Below are positions 16,339 through 25,558 of a DNA stretch of 64,000 bases, piece by piece. Made by a program: the position numbers and the translations under genes. How positions within the stretch are numbered: the first letter of the stretch is position 1; every line of letters begins with the position of its first letter. This stretch comes from Saprospira grandis DSM 2844. Lineage in GTDB: Bacteria; Bacteroidota; Bacteroidia; Chitinophagales; Saprospiraceae. The notes under the pieces were generated by a model. It was given only the letters and a program-made list of their open reading frames with translations. It searched no databases and had not been told where the DNA came from. The DNA lies in assembly GCF_000275825.1 (NCBI RefSeq), contig NZ_JH719942.1, positions 4,209,796 to 4,273,795 of the forward strand. The letters are read 5' to 3'.

Positions 16339-17868
16339 TTATTGATTAGCCTTTTTTTCCATTAGCTGCTTAAGAATATTGGTTTTTTCATCTTTGGTCT
16401 GCATCACATACTCGATATCGCTACCTTTAGCGCTAATAGTAGCACTCTTTAGCAGTTCTGTATCATTTTGGCTACTTCCAAATGGATTGCGTTGAGCATT
16501 CATAAAGTTTGCATACTGTTGGAAATCTCTGAAGTCAACAGCCATCCAGCCTTCACTAAGCTTTTTAAATTTAGCTGACTCGAGTTGGTCGCCACTAGCC
16601 AAACCTTTTTCTACTTGCTCTAATAGAGCAGTACTATTGGAGAAAATGGCAAAATTATCTTTGAGCAAAAGCGTACCTGCCTCAGGCATATTCTCTGAGT
16701 AGATGCGGTTGTCTTTTTTAGTCAAAGGCAAACCATTCTTTTTGGCCAGTTGCATTAGTTTATCAATAATGGCCTGATCCTTAAGCTCTACAATAGTTAG
16801 TGAAGGAAGCTCACGGAAGTTGCTGCCCTTATTTTCATAAGAAGCCACAACCATATTCCCAGTCAATCCGTCCAGCATCTCCTTAGTATTTAGGCCCATT
16901 TTGGCCATTTGCATATCCGCCATAGCGCTCAATCCACGGCCCTCTAAATAGTTGTATAGCTCCTCTGTATTCAAAGAAAGAGCAAGGGCACCAATGTAAT
17001 CTGTTTTGGGAATAAACTGACGGAAATCCTTGCTCACTCCTTTGGCAAAAAGTTTCCCAAACTCTTTTTCTAGCTTTTCATTGAAGTTCCCCTTGGCGTT
17101 CATGACCATTTTACCATTTTCAAAGTTCATGCTTAGGGCCAGATTGTTATCATCTAGTTTTTTGCTATCTAGGCCGACAAAAGCCAAGCCCATTACAGTC
17201 TGTTGATTACTAGGGTCTTTTTTGGCTATATCATAAAGGCCAGTACTATTCACCCAAAGGTTAATATCATTGCCTTTGCTCAACAAACTTTTGAGGTCGG
17301 CATTATTGGCCATAGATTTTTCGGGTTTGCTTCCAAAAAAGTTAGTTAGGCGAGTAGACAAATCGCCTTCCCCCCAACAAACCACTAGAAAAGCCCCATC
17401 AAAACCGACAGCAACCTCTTTTCCAGCTTTAGATTTTGTTGAATTGAGGATCGTATAGCTCTCTTTTTTTTCTGTAGATAGTGTTTTGCTTGCCGCCACA
17501 AATTCTTCAAATTTCTTTGCATTAGCAATAGGCAACATCAGAGTCCCCATAGGGTCTTCTCCATCTAGAGAAAGGTAGCCATAAGCACTTTTCTTAACAT
17601 CCAAGCCCTTAGAAGCGGGGTCCTGAATCAACTCTTTGAGAATTTGAGCATCTTCCTCCTCAGATTCAGCCTTAGACTTTTCAATCGAAGCCAAAAGCTG
17701 ATCTGGCCCGGCCTTGTCTAAAAGCTGTTTCCAGTTTACAGAAAACACAGCATTTTCTGAGGCCGGAATTCGGCTCAGGCTGTCTTGGTCCACTTTGCCG
17801 CCTCCGCAAGAAATAACAAAAAAGCCAAGGCTAAAGGCCAAAATAAATAAGGATAGTGATTGTTTCAT
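16339..17868 (-). CDS. DUF4836 family lipoprotein, paralogue A
   Basis: Signal peptide with a lipobox (LGFFVISCGGGK) predicts a lipid-modified Cys at about residue 21. The rest (509 residues) follows the DUF4836 pattern seen in Bacteroidota, beginning with IPASENAVFSVNWKQLLDKA. Its function is not established. The next upstream gene on the same strand is a clear paralogue with the same layout (SRIPASENAVFSVNW versus ARISASEKVVFSLNW). Each has its own terminator, and this one has its own putative -7 box, so they appear separately transcribed. Confidence 0.82.
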   Translation of the reverse strand: MKQSLSLFILAFSLGFFVISCGGGKVDQDSLSRIPASENAVFSVNWKQLLDKAGPDQLLASIEKSKAESEEEDAQILKELIQDPASKGLDVKKSAYGYLSLDGEDPMGTLMLPIANAKKFEEFVAASKTLSTEKKESYTILNSTKSKAGKEVAVGFDGAFLVVCWGEGDLSTRLTNFFGSKPEKSMANNADLKSLLSKGNDINLWVNSTGLYDIAKKDPSNQQTVMGLAFVGLDSKKLDDNNLALSMNFENGKMVMNAKGNFNEKLEKEFGKLFAKGVSKDFRQFIPKTDYIGALALSLNTEELYNYLEGRGLSAMADMQMAKMGLNTKEMLDGLTGNMVVASYENKGSNFRELPSLTIVELKDQAIIDKLMQLAKKNGLPLTKKDNRIYSENMPEAGTLLLKDNFAIFSNSTALLEQVEKGLASGDQLESAKFKKLSEGWMAVDFRDFQQYANFMNAQRNPFGSSQNDTELLKSATISAKGSDIEYVMQTKDEKTNILKQLMEKKANQ

Positions 17869-17944
17869 AATGATTAGTATTGAGGTTTAAAAGTTCTGCT
17901 CGAACTTCTACAGATAAGATATGGGGGATACCCCTTTTACCCCT

Positions 17945-17952
17945 CAAAGATA
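17945..17952 (-). promoter_or_regulatory. Putative -7 promoter box for DUF4836 paralogue A
   Basis: TATCTTTG on the minus strand, 77 nt upstream of the ATG ending at 17868 and downstream of the terminator of paralogue B. No clear -33 TTG box. Confidence 0.4.
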
Positions 17953-17990
17953 GGGAAGTTGTCTGATATATACCCTTATTTTATAGCAAA

Positions 17991-18024
17991 CAAAAAAGGC
18001 GAGCTGCTAAATGCAGCTCGCCTT
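17991..18024 (-). terminator. Intrinsic terminator of DUF4836 paralogue B
   Basis: Stem AAGGCGAGCTGC/GCAGCTCGCCTT with loop TAAAT at 17996-18024. The minus-strand transcript then runs into TTTTTTG. Confidence 0.88.
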
Positions 18025-18029
18025 CAGAA

Positions 18030-19523
18030 TTAGTTGACTTGATTGATCAACTGCTCTAAGCCATTTGTTTTTTTATCTTTTGCCAAAAGCAAAAGCTCCA
18101 TTTGGCGGCCTTGGGCCGAGAAGCTAATTCGCTCAATAGCCTTAGATAAAGCCGAACTATTATTGGCCTTAAACATATCCATATAGGGTTTGACATTTAC
18201 AACATCTAGAGCCAAAGCCCCCTGATTCAATTTTTCATACTGCTTTTTAGGCAAGAGCTCACTTTTTGCCAGCCCCTCGTTAATAGCTGTCCCCAAAAAG
18301 AAATAGTTGGTAATGATCAGGTAGTTATCATGCTGAATTAGCATAACATCCAGAAACCAAGAATACTGAGCCTTGATAAAGTGCTGATCTCGCTCGACCG
18401 AAAAGTTGTTCGTAGCAAGCTGGTCCACCAACTTATCTAAATGCGCCTTATCCTTAAACTCTATAATGAGTAGAGAGCTAGGAAGCTTGTCTACAAAGGC
18501 TTCGTCAATCTCATAAGAAAGCCAAGCTACATTCCCCGTCATGGCCTCCAATAAGTTGGCCCCGCTAATACTGGTTCCCACTAAAAATTCATCAATAAGA
18601 GGACGAAGCTCTCTTGCGGCTAAATACTCACTCAGTTGCTCACTGTCCGTAGAAAGGGCAATGCCCCCAGCATAATCCTTGGCGGGAATAAAATTCCGAA
18701 AGCCTTCACCAATGCCCTCATTAAATACTGGCCCAAAAAGCTGCTCTAGCTTTTCACTGTAGTCCCCTCCTAGCTGAGCCGCCAGTTTGCCCTGGTCAAA
18801 GTTTAGGCTAATCCCCAAACTGTTGTCTGCAAACTCCTCGGCAGTAACGCCCAAAAGCCCTAAAATCATGAGATCGTCTTGCATGCTTGGACTATCTTCC
18901 CAGCTCTCATAAACACCCTTACTGCTCAGCCAAACCTTAACATCATCGCCTTTAGAGAAGAGTTTTTTCAAACTCGCATTATCAGCCATGCTGCTGGCTG
19001 GCTTTTGCTCAAAAAACTGCTTTAGATGAGCATTCAACTTAGACACCGCCCCCCAAGAAAGCACAAGATGGTCCTCATCAAAGCCTACTGCATAATTTAG
19101 CGGCTCACTGCTCTCCAATAAATGGTAAGCTTCCTTTTTCTTGAGCGAAAAACGATCGCTATCTTCAATATAAGCTTTCAATTTCTCCACCTTGGCCAAG
19201 GGAATTATCAGAGTCCAAAGCTGCTGCCCCTCAGGCAAAGAAATATAGCCGTAAGCAGGCTGCCCCTTGGCAAAACCAATGCTCTCTGGCTTCGTTTTTA
19301 GCTTTTTTATAAAGGCCTCTGTTTTACTCTTCCCTTTGCCCGCTTTCATCAGAAAGTCCTCATCTAGCTTGCTCATCAAGCCCTGCCAGTTTAGAGAAAA
19401 AACGACTTTCTCCGAGGCCGAAATACGAGCCAAGCTGTCTTGCTGCAGTTTTCCATCACCACAAGAAATAACAAAGATTCCAAGGGTAAATGCCAAAAAA
19501 ATTAACGATAATTGCTGTTTCAT
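18030..19523 (-). CDS. DUF4836 family lipoprotein, paralogue B
   Basis: Lipoprotein signal LGIFVISCGDGK, then 497 residues in the same order as paralogue A: AYGYISLPEGQQLWTLIIPL matches AYGYLSLDGEDPMGTLMLPI; SSMADNASLKKLFSKGDD matches KSMANNADLKSLLSKGND; and both have a FIPxxDYxGxxALS segment. The pair arose by tandem duplication and has since diverged strongly. It is probably exposed on an envelope membrane; no enzymatic motif is visible. Confidence 0.82.
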   Translation of the reverse strand: MKQQLSLIFLAFTLGIFVISCGDGKLQQDSLARISASEKVVFSLNWQGLMSKLDEDFLMKAGKGKSKTEAFIKKLKTKPESIGFAKGQPAYGYISLPEGQQLWTLIIPLAKVEKLKAYIEDSDRFSLKKKEAYHLLESSEPLNYAVGFDEDHLVLSWGAVSKLNAHLKQFFEQKPASSMADNASLKKLFSKGDDVKVWLSSKGVYESWEDSPSMQDDLMILGLLGVTAEEFADNSLGISLNFDQGKLAAQLGGDYSEKLEQLFGPVFNEGIGEGFRNFIPAKDYAGGIALSTDSEQLSEYLAARELRPLIDEFLVGTSISGANLLEAMTGNVAWLSYEIDEAFVDKLPSSLLIIEFKDKAHLDKLVDQLATNNFSVERDQHFIKAQYSWFLDVMLIQHDNYLIITNYFFLGTAINEGLAKSELLPKKQYEKLNQGALALDVVNVKPYMDMFKANNSSALSKAIERISFSAQGRQMELLLLAKDKKTNGLEQLINQVN

Positions 19524-19630
19524 TATAAATAATATTGAGGTGTAAAGAGATAGCTAGCATACCTCTTCAGATAAAAAATAATGGGGCTTACGTATTCCCC
19601 ACTTATGTAACTGTTACAAACATATAGAAA

Positions 19631-20653
19631 ATGAATCTTAGATGCCACCTTTTTGTCTACTTAATTGCTTTTTTTTGTATAACATCCTGTTCTAGCCCTC
19701 AAAATTCAGCGGGAGAAAATAGTACAGAAGCTAGCAGCAATCAGCCTCAGAGCGCAAAAGAGGGCTGCTACCACAGCATTGAAAAAAATTGGGAAGAAAG
19801 ATTAAATATTGCCGTTTCCGATGACCGAATCTCTGGTTCTGGCTACCGCATCAACCAAAAATTCAATGACCGTTTCCAAATCGACATCCAAGGCAAAAAG
19901 ATGAAAGATGGAAATTATGATGTAGAGATTATTTGCCAGTCTAAACGCCGAACCAATGAAAAGGAAACCCAATATGAAACTTGGTCCTTCCAAGGCAATA
20001 GCCTCAAAATTATTAACCGAAATACCAAGGATTTTATCGGCGACCTCAGCCTGCAAAAGGTAAATTGTGGCGCCAATAGCGCCAAAGACCCCCAATTATA
20101 CGATGAGTTTCTAGGCTACAATGAAGGCTATGCCGTGGTGGCCAAAGATGGCAAATATGGCCTAGTCAATAAGGAGGGCAAACTCACGATTCCCTGCGCC
20201 TATATGGCCCTGGGCGCCGTTTCTGAAGGCACTATTATGTACTATGATGAACAAAAAGGACGTCACGGCATTCTCGATGTCAATGGCAATATTCTCATCG
20301 AACCCATTTATGATGTGATCACGCCCGTAGGCCAAGGCCTGCTCGGCTTTGTCTATGAGGGCAAATGGGGCTTTCTCAATACAAAGGGAGAAATTGTTAT
20401 CGCCCCCAAGTTCTTCAATGTCAATTTTTTCCAACCCAACCCCCTCGAGCTCCCCTTCAATGAAGGCCTGGCCAATGTGGCTATCGAAGACGCAAAATGG
20501 GGCTATATCAACCCCAAAGGAGAAGTAGCGATCCCTTACCAATTTATGTTTGCTGGCCCCTTCAGAGGCGGTAAGGCTAAGGTGATGCGCCAAGGCGAAA
20601 ATAAATGGATTTACATTGATAAGTCTGGACAATGTGTAGAAAATTGTAACTAG
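19631..20653 (+). CDS. WG-repeat lipoprotein
   Basis: Signal peptide with lipobox IAFFCITSCSS (Cys about 20), a low-complexity spacer, an N-terminal beta domain (about 45-155), then WG repeats (about 160-335): GKYGLVNKEGKL, GRHGILDVNGNIL, GKWGFLNTKGEIV, AKWGYINPKGEVA, NKWIYIDKSGQ. Such repeats are widespread beta-rich modules in Bacteroidota surface proteins; their ligand is unknown. The stop is 8 nt before repeat copy 7. Confidence 0.85.
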   Translation: MNLRCHLFVYLIAFFCITSCSSPQNSAGENSTEASSNQPQSAKEGCYHSIEKNWEERLNIAVSDDRISGSGYRINQKFNDRFQIDIQGKKMKDGNYDVEIICQSKRRTNEKETQYETWSFQGNSLKIINRNTKDFIGDLSLQKVNCGANSAKDPQLYDEFLGYNEGYAVVAKDGKYGLVNKEGKLTIPCAYMALGAVSEGTIMYYDEQKGRHGILDVNGNILIEPIYDVITPVGQGLLGFVYEGKWGFLNTKGEIVIAPKFFNVNFFQPNPLELPFNEGLANVAIEDAKWGYINPKGEVAIPYQFMFAGPFRGGKAKVMRQGENKWIYIDKSGQCVENCN

Positions 20654-20661
20654 ACTTTTTA

Positions 20662-20792
20662 TTTTTTGGGGCCCGCGGCCAGCTTTGCTGGCCGCCGCTA
20701 TGCTTCGCCGCTCGCAGGTCTGCTCGGCCCTGCAGCCGCCTGCGGCGGCTTGGGTCTGCCCCTGCGGGCCACGGCTGCGCAGCGCTGGGCCA
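20662..20792 (+). repeat. Modular GC-rich repeat, copy 7
   Basis: TTTTTTGGGGCCCGCGG, stem-loop 1 (GGCCAGCTTTGCTGGCC), GCTCGCAGGTCTGCTCGGCCCT, stem-loop 2 (CCGCCTGCGGCGG), GGTCTG, stem-loop 3 (CCCCTGCGGG), ending GCAGCGCTGGGCCA. It is the direct spacer between the WG-repeat and WD40 genes. Confidence 0.9.
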
Positions 20793-20841
20793 AGCCCGCC
20801 CCCGGCCAAGGCTTTCCACCTAATCTATTAACTGCTCAATT

Positions 20842-21750
20842 ATGCCCATAGAACTCATCCGCAAAAAGCAATTGCTCGGCCATAAAGGGGCCATTTATTC
20901 TCTTTTGCTGGCCCCCGATAAACAAAGCGTTTTTTCCGCCGCTGGCGATGGCTATCTGGTCCAATGGCCCCTCTTCCCCCTAGGCGATGGCCAAGTTTTG
21001 GCCCAACTAGAAGCCCCTATCTTTTCTATGGCCCTGCTCCAAGAAAATCGTATCCTTTTAGGCGACCAACATGGAGATATTCACCTTATTGACTATCCCA
21101 ACAAACAGTTGCTCCAACAAAGAAGAGGACATGAAAAAGGCGTCTTTGCCTTGCTCCCTTGGTCTAGCTCTTCTTTTCTTAGCGCTGGGGCAGATGGCCA
21201 ACTCTCTCGCTGGTCCATCCCCAAGTTTCGGCCAGAGGCGAGCTGGAAACTCAGCCACAAAAGCCTAAGGGCGCTCTTACTCACAACAGATCAATCTACT
21301 TTGGTAGCCGCAGGTAGCCAAGGCCATCTCTTTTTTCTAGATGCCCAAGATTTTAGCCTCCAAAAGGAAATTCCCCAAGCCCATCAATCCTCTATTTTTT
21401 CTCTGGCCCAAACGCAAGATTATCTGCTCTCTGCTGGCCGAGATGCCTTTTTTAGGGTCTGGACCCAAAAGGAAAAGGAAGAAATTCCCAGCCATGCCGC
21501 TCACCTATTTACGGTAAATGACTTGGCCATTTCGCCCAATGGCCGCTACCTGGCCAGCGCCAGCCGAGACAAAACCCTCAAAATATGGTCCCTGCCCGAT
21601 TTTAAACTGCTCAAGGTGATCGATGCCCCCCGTGGCGGCCATATCAATTCGGTAAATGCCCTGCTTTGGGCCAATGACCAGCTCCTGCTCTCGGCCTCCG
21701 ATGACCGCAGCATTATTGTTTGGGAGTTGGTAGAAATTGCAGCGGATTAA
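20842..21750 (+). CDS. WD40 repeat protein
   Basis: 302 residues without a signal peptide, made of about seven WD40 blades; the clearest are LLGHKGAIYSLLLAPDKQSV, GRYLASASRDKTLKIWSL and HINSVNALLWANDQLLLSAS, then DDRSIIVWEL. It is likely a single beta-propeller acting as a cytoplasmic scaffold. No catalytic domain or partner gene is seen. It is separated from the upstream WG-repeat gene by repeat copy 7. Confidence 0.88.
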   Translation: MPIELIRKKQLLGHKGAIYSLLLAPDKQSVFSAAGDGYLVQWPLFPLGDGQVLAQLEAPIFSMALLQENRILLGDQHGDIHLIDYPNKQLLQQRRGHEKGVFALLPWSSSSFLSAGADGQLSRWSIPKFRPEASWKLSHKSLRALLLTTDQSTLVAAGSQGHLFFLDAQDFSLQKEIPQAHQSSIFSLAQTQDYLLSAGRDAFFRVWTQKEKEEIPSHAAHLFTVNDLAISPNGRYLASASRDKTLKIWSLPDFKLLKVIDAPRGGHINSVNALLWANDQLLLSASDDRSIIVWELVEIAAD

Positions 21751-21944
21751 AAGCGGCAAAGCCGCTATGGCCGAAGGCCAAACGGCAAAGGCCAAATGAA
21801 AGCCCTGCCACTTCTATCCTTTGATTTAATTTCCTGCTATTCTGCTTTATTTTTCTCCCCCATAGCTACGGCTATGCCTTTAAAAAATGCCTTGACTAAC
21901 CTGAAATTTTTATCAAAAGATGGCCGAAGCGCAGGACTTCCATT

Positions 21945-22076
21945 TGGCCTAGCGATGTGTAGTAGTGCGGCGAAGCCGCAGACCAAGGCCGTCAGGCCGC
22001 AGGGCCGAGCAGACCTGCGAGCTGCGAAACGTAGCGCCGCAAGGCCGCAGGCCGCAGCGGAGGCCCCAAAAAAAAA
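21945..22076 (-). repeat. Modular GC-rich repeat, copy 8
   Basis: Minus-strand reading: TTTTTTTTTGGGGCCTCCGC, stem-loop 1 (GCGGCCTGCGGCC), GCGCTACGTTTCGCAGCTCGC, CTGCTCGGCCCTGC, GGCCTGACGGCC, TTGGTCTG, stem-loop 3 (CGGCTTCGCCG), ACATCGCTAGGCCA. The rest of the 382-bp convergent gap (21751-21944) shows only short GC-rich palindromes such as CGGCAAAGCCG and no gene. Confidence 0.88.
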
Positions 22077-22102
22077 GAGACCAACTAGAGCAGTTTCTAG
22101 TT
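22068..22102 (-). terminator. Putative terminator of the nuclease/phosphatase operon
   Basis: Stem AACTAGA/TCTAGTT at 22083-22102. In minus-strand reading it is followed by GGTCTC and a run of nine T that is the outer tract of repeat copy 8. The stem is short and the spacer long, so strength is uncertain. Confidence 0.5.
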
Positions 22103-22132
22103 CGTCCCTTTCTTATGAGGTTATTCCGTTAA

Positions 22133-23104
22133 CTAGCGCATTTCAATATGCACCACCACCTGAGCGTGATCAGACTGCCAATTGGGAATGCGTTCCTCCG
22201 AGATCGTTTCGTCCAATAAATGGTCGTTGAAGGTGCGGACCATCGTCACTCGGCCAATGTGATTGGGGTTCTCTCGGACCAGCTCTTGGCTCACCATAAT
22301 ATGGTCCAAGGCCTCATGATGCCCATTGTGCAAATGCGTATAATAGGTATCGGTATAAGAATTTCGGGCCTGAATATCTTTGGCATGATAAAGCAAAACA
22401 TCCCAAATTTTGTGCTTCTTGTACATGGGCAAATAGCGGAAGGGCGCCTCGCCAGAAATGATTCGGGTGGTTACAGAAGTATGCGTATCGTTGAGGTCGC
22501 CAATTACCACCACTGGCGAATCTCGGTTTTCCAAAACCTCCATCAAAACAGTACGTACGGCTGCCGACTCTGCCGCCCGCAAGAGCAAGGATCGGGCTTG
22601 GCCTTTGGCCTGCGCCAAGGGATCATCTCGGTCCTCTCCATCTTCTAGCATGGGGCGTTTGGACTTAAGGTGGGCCACCACAACATGAAAATCTTGGCCA
22701 TCAGCATATTCTATCTGGCATTTGAGCAAAGGGCGAGAAAACTCCTTGAAGGGAATCAGCAAACCGTCTACCTCCAACTGCTCGGGAAACTCCCGGATCA
22801 CTTCATAATCCTTAATTGGGTAGCGGCTGGCAATAGCCACGGCGGGAGAACCGCCCTTGCGATCACTCATCACAATATGATAATCTCGGTAATAGGGATT
22901 GGAGCGGATGACCGTTTTTAGGGCCTCCTCTGAAAAGACCTCTTGAAAGCCAATAATATCGGCCTTCATGCTATTGAGTTGATGGCTAATCCAAGCCTGC
23001 TTTTTCTCAAACTCTTCATAGGTATACCTACGGTTATAATAGGGCCGCTCGGGCAATTGTAAGTTGAGCAGATTAAAACTGCCGATTTTTAGTTCTTTAC
23101 TCAT
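22133..23104 (-). CDS. Endonuclease/exonuclease/phosphatase family protein
   Basis: DNase I-like fold: opening SFNLLNLQ, metal Glu in GFQEVFSE (about 55), VAHLKSKRP (about 145), VIGDLNDTH (about 198) and a terminal SDHAQVVVHI. It is a metal-dependent phosphodiesterase or phosphatase; the substrate cannot be inferred. No signal peptide. Last gene of a three-gene minus-strand run (21-nt and 12-nt gaps). Confidence 0.87.
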   Translation of the reverse strand: MSKELKIGSFNLLNLQLPERPYYNRRYTYEEFEKKQAWISHQLNSMKADIIGFQEVFSEEALKTVIRSNPYYRDYHIVMSDRKGGSPAVAIASRYPIKDYEVIREFPEQLEVDGLLIPFKEFSRPLLKCQIEYADGQDFHVVVAHLKSKRPMLEDGEDRDDPLAQAKGQARSLLLRAAESAAVRTVLMEVLENRDSPVVVIGDLNDTHTSVTTRIISGEAPFRYLPMYKKHKIWDVLLYHAKDIQARNSYTDTYYTHLHNGHHEALDHIMVSQELVRENPNHIGRVTMVRTFNDHLLDETISEERIPNWQSDHAQVVVHIEMR

Positions 23105-23125
23105 GGCGATATTTTGAAGGGCAAA

Positions 23126-24262
23126 TTAGGCCCATTTATAAACATATAAGCGGTAACTAAGGTAAGCAAAAATTGGCAACAAAGGCAAAGGATAAGCCTG
23201 CCAAGCAATTAACCAATTGAGCAAGGCCAAAAGATAGCTCAGTAGTAAGAGGCCGTGAAGGAGGGTAAAAAACTTATTCGTCTTGATTTTCTTCAGGCCA
23301 AAAAGCAGGGGCAAATAGAGCGGCGAGAGCCACAAAATATTGAGATTCCACTGGGTGGCTGCATGATCGGTGCCCCACCACATAAAGCAGAGAAAAGCGC
23401 CCGCTAAGCCTACAACGGCCAGCAGCAAACGGTCGGCGATATAGGCATAATTGGGAAAGATAAAGGCGATGGCAAAAAACAAAGCTGCCAAAAGACTAAA
23501 AAGCAAAAGCGGGTAATGGTCCTTGAGGCTAGGCTCATGCACTGAAGGCCAAGGCAACAACTCTTTTTTCTTGCCCAAAAAAGGCCCCGCTGGCGTTTGG
23601 CTATTAGTAAGGTGTTGGGCCAAATAATCGGGCAAAAACATTTGTTCGCTCACGGAGGGACATTTATCTGCGCCTCGGCCCAAGATGACCTTGATGCCCA
23701 GATCTAGCCAAGGAGAGGGAGCCGTATACTCCGCCAAATAGCTTCGGAAAGAGCGGCTGCTATCGGCCTGAGGCAATTGAAACTCTTCGGCATAAAGGAG
23801 CTGGCCCAAATCACGGATTTGCGTAGCGCAATTATCATAAAAAAAGTCGTACATATAATAGCGGTCTGGAGAATTGAAGCGAGCTTCTAGGGCATCAAAT
23901 AAGAGCTGCTTTTTTTCTGCCGAAAGCAAAATTTCTTGCTCATAAACGCCTCTTTTCTCATAGACATAGGTTTGCATGAAGGGAGCAAAAGGGGCCCGAC
24001 TCAGGGCATACTCCAACTTTCCCCGAATAAATTTTGCGGTAAAATTGGGCGTATTAAAATCAAAGGTCCCATAATTATAGACCAGCTCAATCCCATTAGC
24101 AGGGTCACTGAGGTGCAGAGCCGAATGCCCAAACAGGCTATAGACCTCTGTACCTGGCGAGCAGGTGATTAGGCTAAATTTGGCCGATTCCGAGAGGGGG
24201 CGAGCCGCAAAACTCAGGCTGGAAAAAAGGAAGCAAAAAAGAAGCAAAAAAAATATGCGCAT
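23126..24262 (-). CDS. DUF4105 / Lnb-N-like membrane protein
   Basis: Signal peptide (FLFSSLSFAA), a periplasmic domain of about 20-250 with the DUF4105 signatures SLITCSPGTEVYSLFGHSA, YNYGTFDFNTPNF and FFYDNCATQIRDL, then four to five hydrophobic helices (about 255-375). The Cys/His pattern resembles the domain (PF13387) now linked to Lnb-type lipoprotein N-acyl transfer, a link recalled from family knowledge and not shown here. Middle gene of the operon. Confidence 0.8.
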   Translation of the reverse strand: MRIFFLLLFCFLFSSLSFAARPLSESAKFSLITCSPGTEVYSLFGHSALHLSDPANGIELVYNYGTFDFNTPNFTAKFIRGKLEYALSRAPFAPFMQTYVYEKRGVYEQEILLSAEKKQLLFDALEARFNSPDRYYMYDFFYDNCATQIRDLGQLLYAEEFQLPQADSSRSFRSYLAEYTAPSPWLDLGIKVILGRGADKCPSVSEQMFLPDYLAQHLTNSQTPAGPFLGKKKELLPWPSVHEPSLKDHYPLLLFSLLAALFFAIAFIFPNYAYIADRLLLAVVGLAGAFLCFMWWGTDHAATQWNLNILWLSPLYLPLLFGLKKIKTNKFFTLLHGLLLLSYLLALLNWLIAWQAYPLPLLPIFAYLSYRLYVYKWA

Positions 24263-24274
24263 AAGAATCCTTAT

Positions 24275-25492
24275 TTATTTGGGGAGAAAATCTTGGCCAA
24301 TGCTCCAGCCGCCCGTCCAAGCTGCCTGAAAATTAAAACCGCCCGTAATTGCATCAATATTGAGCAATTCGCCAGCAATATAGAGGCCCTTAAAGGCTTT
24401 TGTTTCAAAGGTTTTAAAATTCATTTGGTCTAGGTTGACGCCTCCAGCGGTGACAAACTCATCTTTGAAGGTCGATTTGCCCGCTACTTTTATTTCGCAG
24501 GCCGTTAGTTCTTCTTCTAGGGCCAGGAGTTCTTTTTTCGACAAATTGGCCCAGCTTTTATCTTCCTTAATCCCGGCCGCATAGAGCAATCGCCGCCAAA
24601 GGCGGTTTGGAATTTCGCTAAAGGGACTCGTTTTACTCAGTTGTTTTCTGGCCCAATCCTTTTTGAGCAATTGCAATTCTTTGGCTAGGGCTTGGCGCTC
24701 CCAGCCCAACCAATTTACCCGCAAATTAAAACGATAATCTATAGCAAATAACTTTCTTGCGCCCCAGGCCGATAGGCGAAGAATACCGGGACCACTCAGC
24801 CCCCAATGTGTAATCAAAAGCGGGCCGCGAGCCTTTAAATTCTTTTGGCCCAATACCTCTACTTCGGCCTGAGGAACCGATAGGCCTGGCAAGCCCTTGA
24901 GGCGAAAATCTTTGGAATTAAAGGTAAACAGAGAGGGCACCGCCGGAACGATATCCAGCCCCATTTCGGCCAAGATCGCCCAAACAGGCGCACTACTGCC
25001 CGCGGCCAAAACCAATTTATCGGCCTTGTACTCGGCCCCGCCTTTGGTCGCTAAAAAATATCCGCCTTCTTCCAAAGGCTTAATTTGGCTCACTCGCTGC
25101 TGCAAATGTAGTTGCACCCCAGCCGCCTCAGCCGCCTGCATCAGGCAATCTACAATAGATTGTGAGCTATTGGATTGAGGAAAAACCCGACCGTCTTTTT
25201 CAATTTTCAGCGGCACGCCCCGCTTTTCAAACCAATCCATCGTATCGCCACAAGCAAAGCGATGAAAAGGCCCCAGCAAGGCTTTTTCGCCTCTAGGGTA
25301 ATGCTTCACCAGCTCCTTGGGCGTCCAGCAAGCATGCGTCAAATTGCAACGCCCCCCCCCAGAAATCTTTACTTTTTGCAAAAAACGCTGCCCCGCCTCC
25401 AAAATATGCACCTCCGCCTCTGGGCAGTTTTCTGCAATCTGTATGGCCGAAAAAAAACCAGCAGCCCCGCCGCCAACTATATATACTTTCAT
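24275..25492 (-). CDS. HI0933/BaiN-family FAD-dependent oxidoreductase
   Basis: The N-terminus shows the FAD Rossmann motif VGGGAAGFFSAI followed by KISGGGRCNLTH, diagnostic of the HI0933 flavoprotein family, and the C-terminus has the family's second FAD segment (VTAGGVNLDQMN, then LYIAGELLNIDAITGGFNFQ). 405 residues is normal. The physiological substrate is unknown. First gene of the minus-strand operon; divergent from the TolC-like gene with repeat copy 9 between. Confidence 0.9.
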   Translation of the reverse strand: MKVYIVGGGAAGFFSAIQIAENCPEAEVHILEAGQRFLQKVKISGGGRCNLTHACWTPKELVKHYPRGEKALLGPFHRFACGDTMDWFEKRGVPLKIEKDGRVFPQSNSSQSIVDCLMQAAEAAGVQLHLQQRVSQIKPLEEGGYFLATKGGAEYKADKLVLAAGSSAPVWAILAEMGLDIVPAVPSLFTFNSKDFRLKGLPGLSVPQAEVEVLGQKNLKARGPLLITHWGLSGPGILRLSAWGARKLFAIDYRFNLRVNWLGWERQALAKELQLLKKDWARKQLSKTSPFSEIPNRLWRRLLYAAGIKEDKSWANLSKKELLALEEELTACEIKVAGKSTFKDEFVTAGGVNLDQMNFKTFETKAFKGLYIAGELLNIDAITGGFNFQAAWTGGWSIGQDFLPK

Positions 25493-25558
25493 TTTGTCAT
25501 TTTGGCCAAAAATACAAGCTTCCCAAAGATTGCCCTAAGATTAAGGCTTTTTTTACTG

